Assembly: GCA_023548195.1 (NCBI GenBank)
Contig: JAJHZJ010000028.1
Location: forward strand, 2,305,001 to 2,369,000
Source of the DNA: Bettongia penicillata ogilbyi
Lineage: Eukaryota; Chordata; Mammalia; Diprotodontia; Potoroidae
DNA length: 64,000 bases
Reading direction: 5' to 3'
Shown here: in pieces, positions 63,481-64,000 of the stretch
How positions within the stretch are numbered: the first letter of the stretch is position 1
Layout: each line of letters begins with the position of its first letter
Position numbers and translations under genes: made by a program
The notes under the pieces: model-generated
Told to the model about the DNA's origin: nothing
Database searches by the model: none
Seen by the model: only the letters and a program-made list of their open reading frames with translations

Positions 63481-63886
63481 CTGTAATGCTAACGGAATTT
63501 GAAGATCTCCTCTGCCCCTTAATAGGCTTTGAGTCATATGGAGCTGATGGTGGGAGGAGCCTTGCTGAATGGGTAGAGCAGGAAAAGAGTGAGGTGGAGC
63601 TGAGAGAGAGAGAGAGAGAGAGAGGAGGCAGAGCAGAGCAGCTAGCATGAGTGTGAGAGGGAGGGATTTTGCCCAAGGGAGCCTGTTTGTGGGAGGCCTG
63701 ACCAGAGGGAAGACCTGGGGATGGCTGTGCTCCCTTTATTGGTTGTTACTATGGTGGAATTGACTTTCTGGTATCTGAATAAATATGCTGGGTTTTGTCT
63801 TTGAGGAAGAGAGTTTATATTTTGCAAATTTACCCTGGAAATAGGCATGCATATCCATGGCAGCTGCCATGGGTATCACATTGGCA
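63481..63886 (+). mobile_element. Probable solo LTR of an endogenous retrovirus
   Basis: About 400 bases that are neither L2 nor SINE interrupt an L2. They show a purine-rich body with a GA microsatellite, a GAATAAATATG polyadenylation-type signal (63777-63787) and a T-rich part just after it. The likely ends are TG near 63479 and CA near 63880. No gag, pol or env sequence is seen. The target-site duplication is not convincing, so the class is inferred from structure and resemblance to marsupial LTRs. Confidence 0.5.
63606..63624 (+). repeat. (GA)n microsatellite
   Basis: About nine GA units inside the LTR-like insertion. Confidence 0.9.
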
Positions 63887-64000
63887 CAACACTGTTCCAT
63901 TGTTTCCTGTGTCTGAGTCTTGATTAATGATGTTGCCTATAACTGAAATGCTTCCCCTACCTAGTACCTCTTAAGTTCTTCCCATCCCTTAAAACCCAAT
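63887..64000 (+). mobile_element. L2 LINE, right part, runs off the window
   Basis: AACACTGTTCCATTGTTTCC, AACTGAAATGCTTCCCCTAC and CCTCTTAAGTTCTTCCCATC continue the L2 interrupted at 63480 (intact block: TGCCTGGAATGCTCTCCCTC). Confidence 0.7.

Overview
The window looks like a stretch of nuclear genome from a marsupial (metatherian mammal). I see no intact protein-coding gene, no functional RNA gene, no CpG island and no bacterial-type feature. The host call rests on its interspersed repeats. There are many tRNA-derived SINEs whose tail matches the 3' end of a BovB-like RTE LINE, and a copy of that LINE is present at 18983-19393. These sit with many L2 copies, old CR1/L3 copies and one decayed L1. 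The combination is typical of opossum, wallaby, koala and Tasmanian devil genomes; I cannot tell which order. CpG is scarce and composition is AT-leaning throughout, as expected for such autosomal DNA. The open reading frames are short (140 codons at most), lack recognisable domains, and mostly lie in repeats.

Terms used below. Group A SINE: tRNA-like head, a middle resembling CTCTCTAARACTATAAATTGCAG, and a tail with CCAATGAAATCACAG. Group B SINE: tRNA-like head, MIR-like core, and an RTE-derived tail (on the minus strand it starts TTGTTGTT.AGTC and contains GACCCCATTTGGGG). Group C: MIR/CORE-like SINEs ending either in a GTGCTTAATAAATG-type tail or in a CCCTTCCAGCTCTAAATCTATGATC-type tail. 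These are working labels from reading; formal family names need a RepeatMasker run.

Layout. 1-12 kb: SINEs, an L2 of about 1.4 kb (2291-3707), a CR1/L3 tail (7786-8480) and unique DNA. 12.3-16.7 kb: one old plus-strand L1 broken by four later insertions. 18.26-19.8 kb: a minus-strand L2 split by a BovB-like RTE with a visible target-site duplication. 20-36 kb: unique DNA with scattered SINE and L2 pieces, a three-level SINE nest (23.68-24.33 kb) and a long TG/GA microsatellite. 36.7-38.8 kb: a CR1/L3 with its reverse-transcriptase motif still readable, then an L2. 42.4-53.0 kb: markedly poor in transposons apart from a cluster at 46.4-47.4 kb. This is the best place to look for conserved regulatory DNA. 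53-64 kb: dense SINE and L2, ending in a probable solo LTR inside an L2.

The window reads as a gene desert or large intron. No genes are seen to work together. Its interest lies in the layered transposon record and in repeat-free, possibly conserved noncoding blocks. All conservation statements are inference, because no alignment was available.
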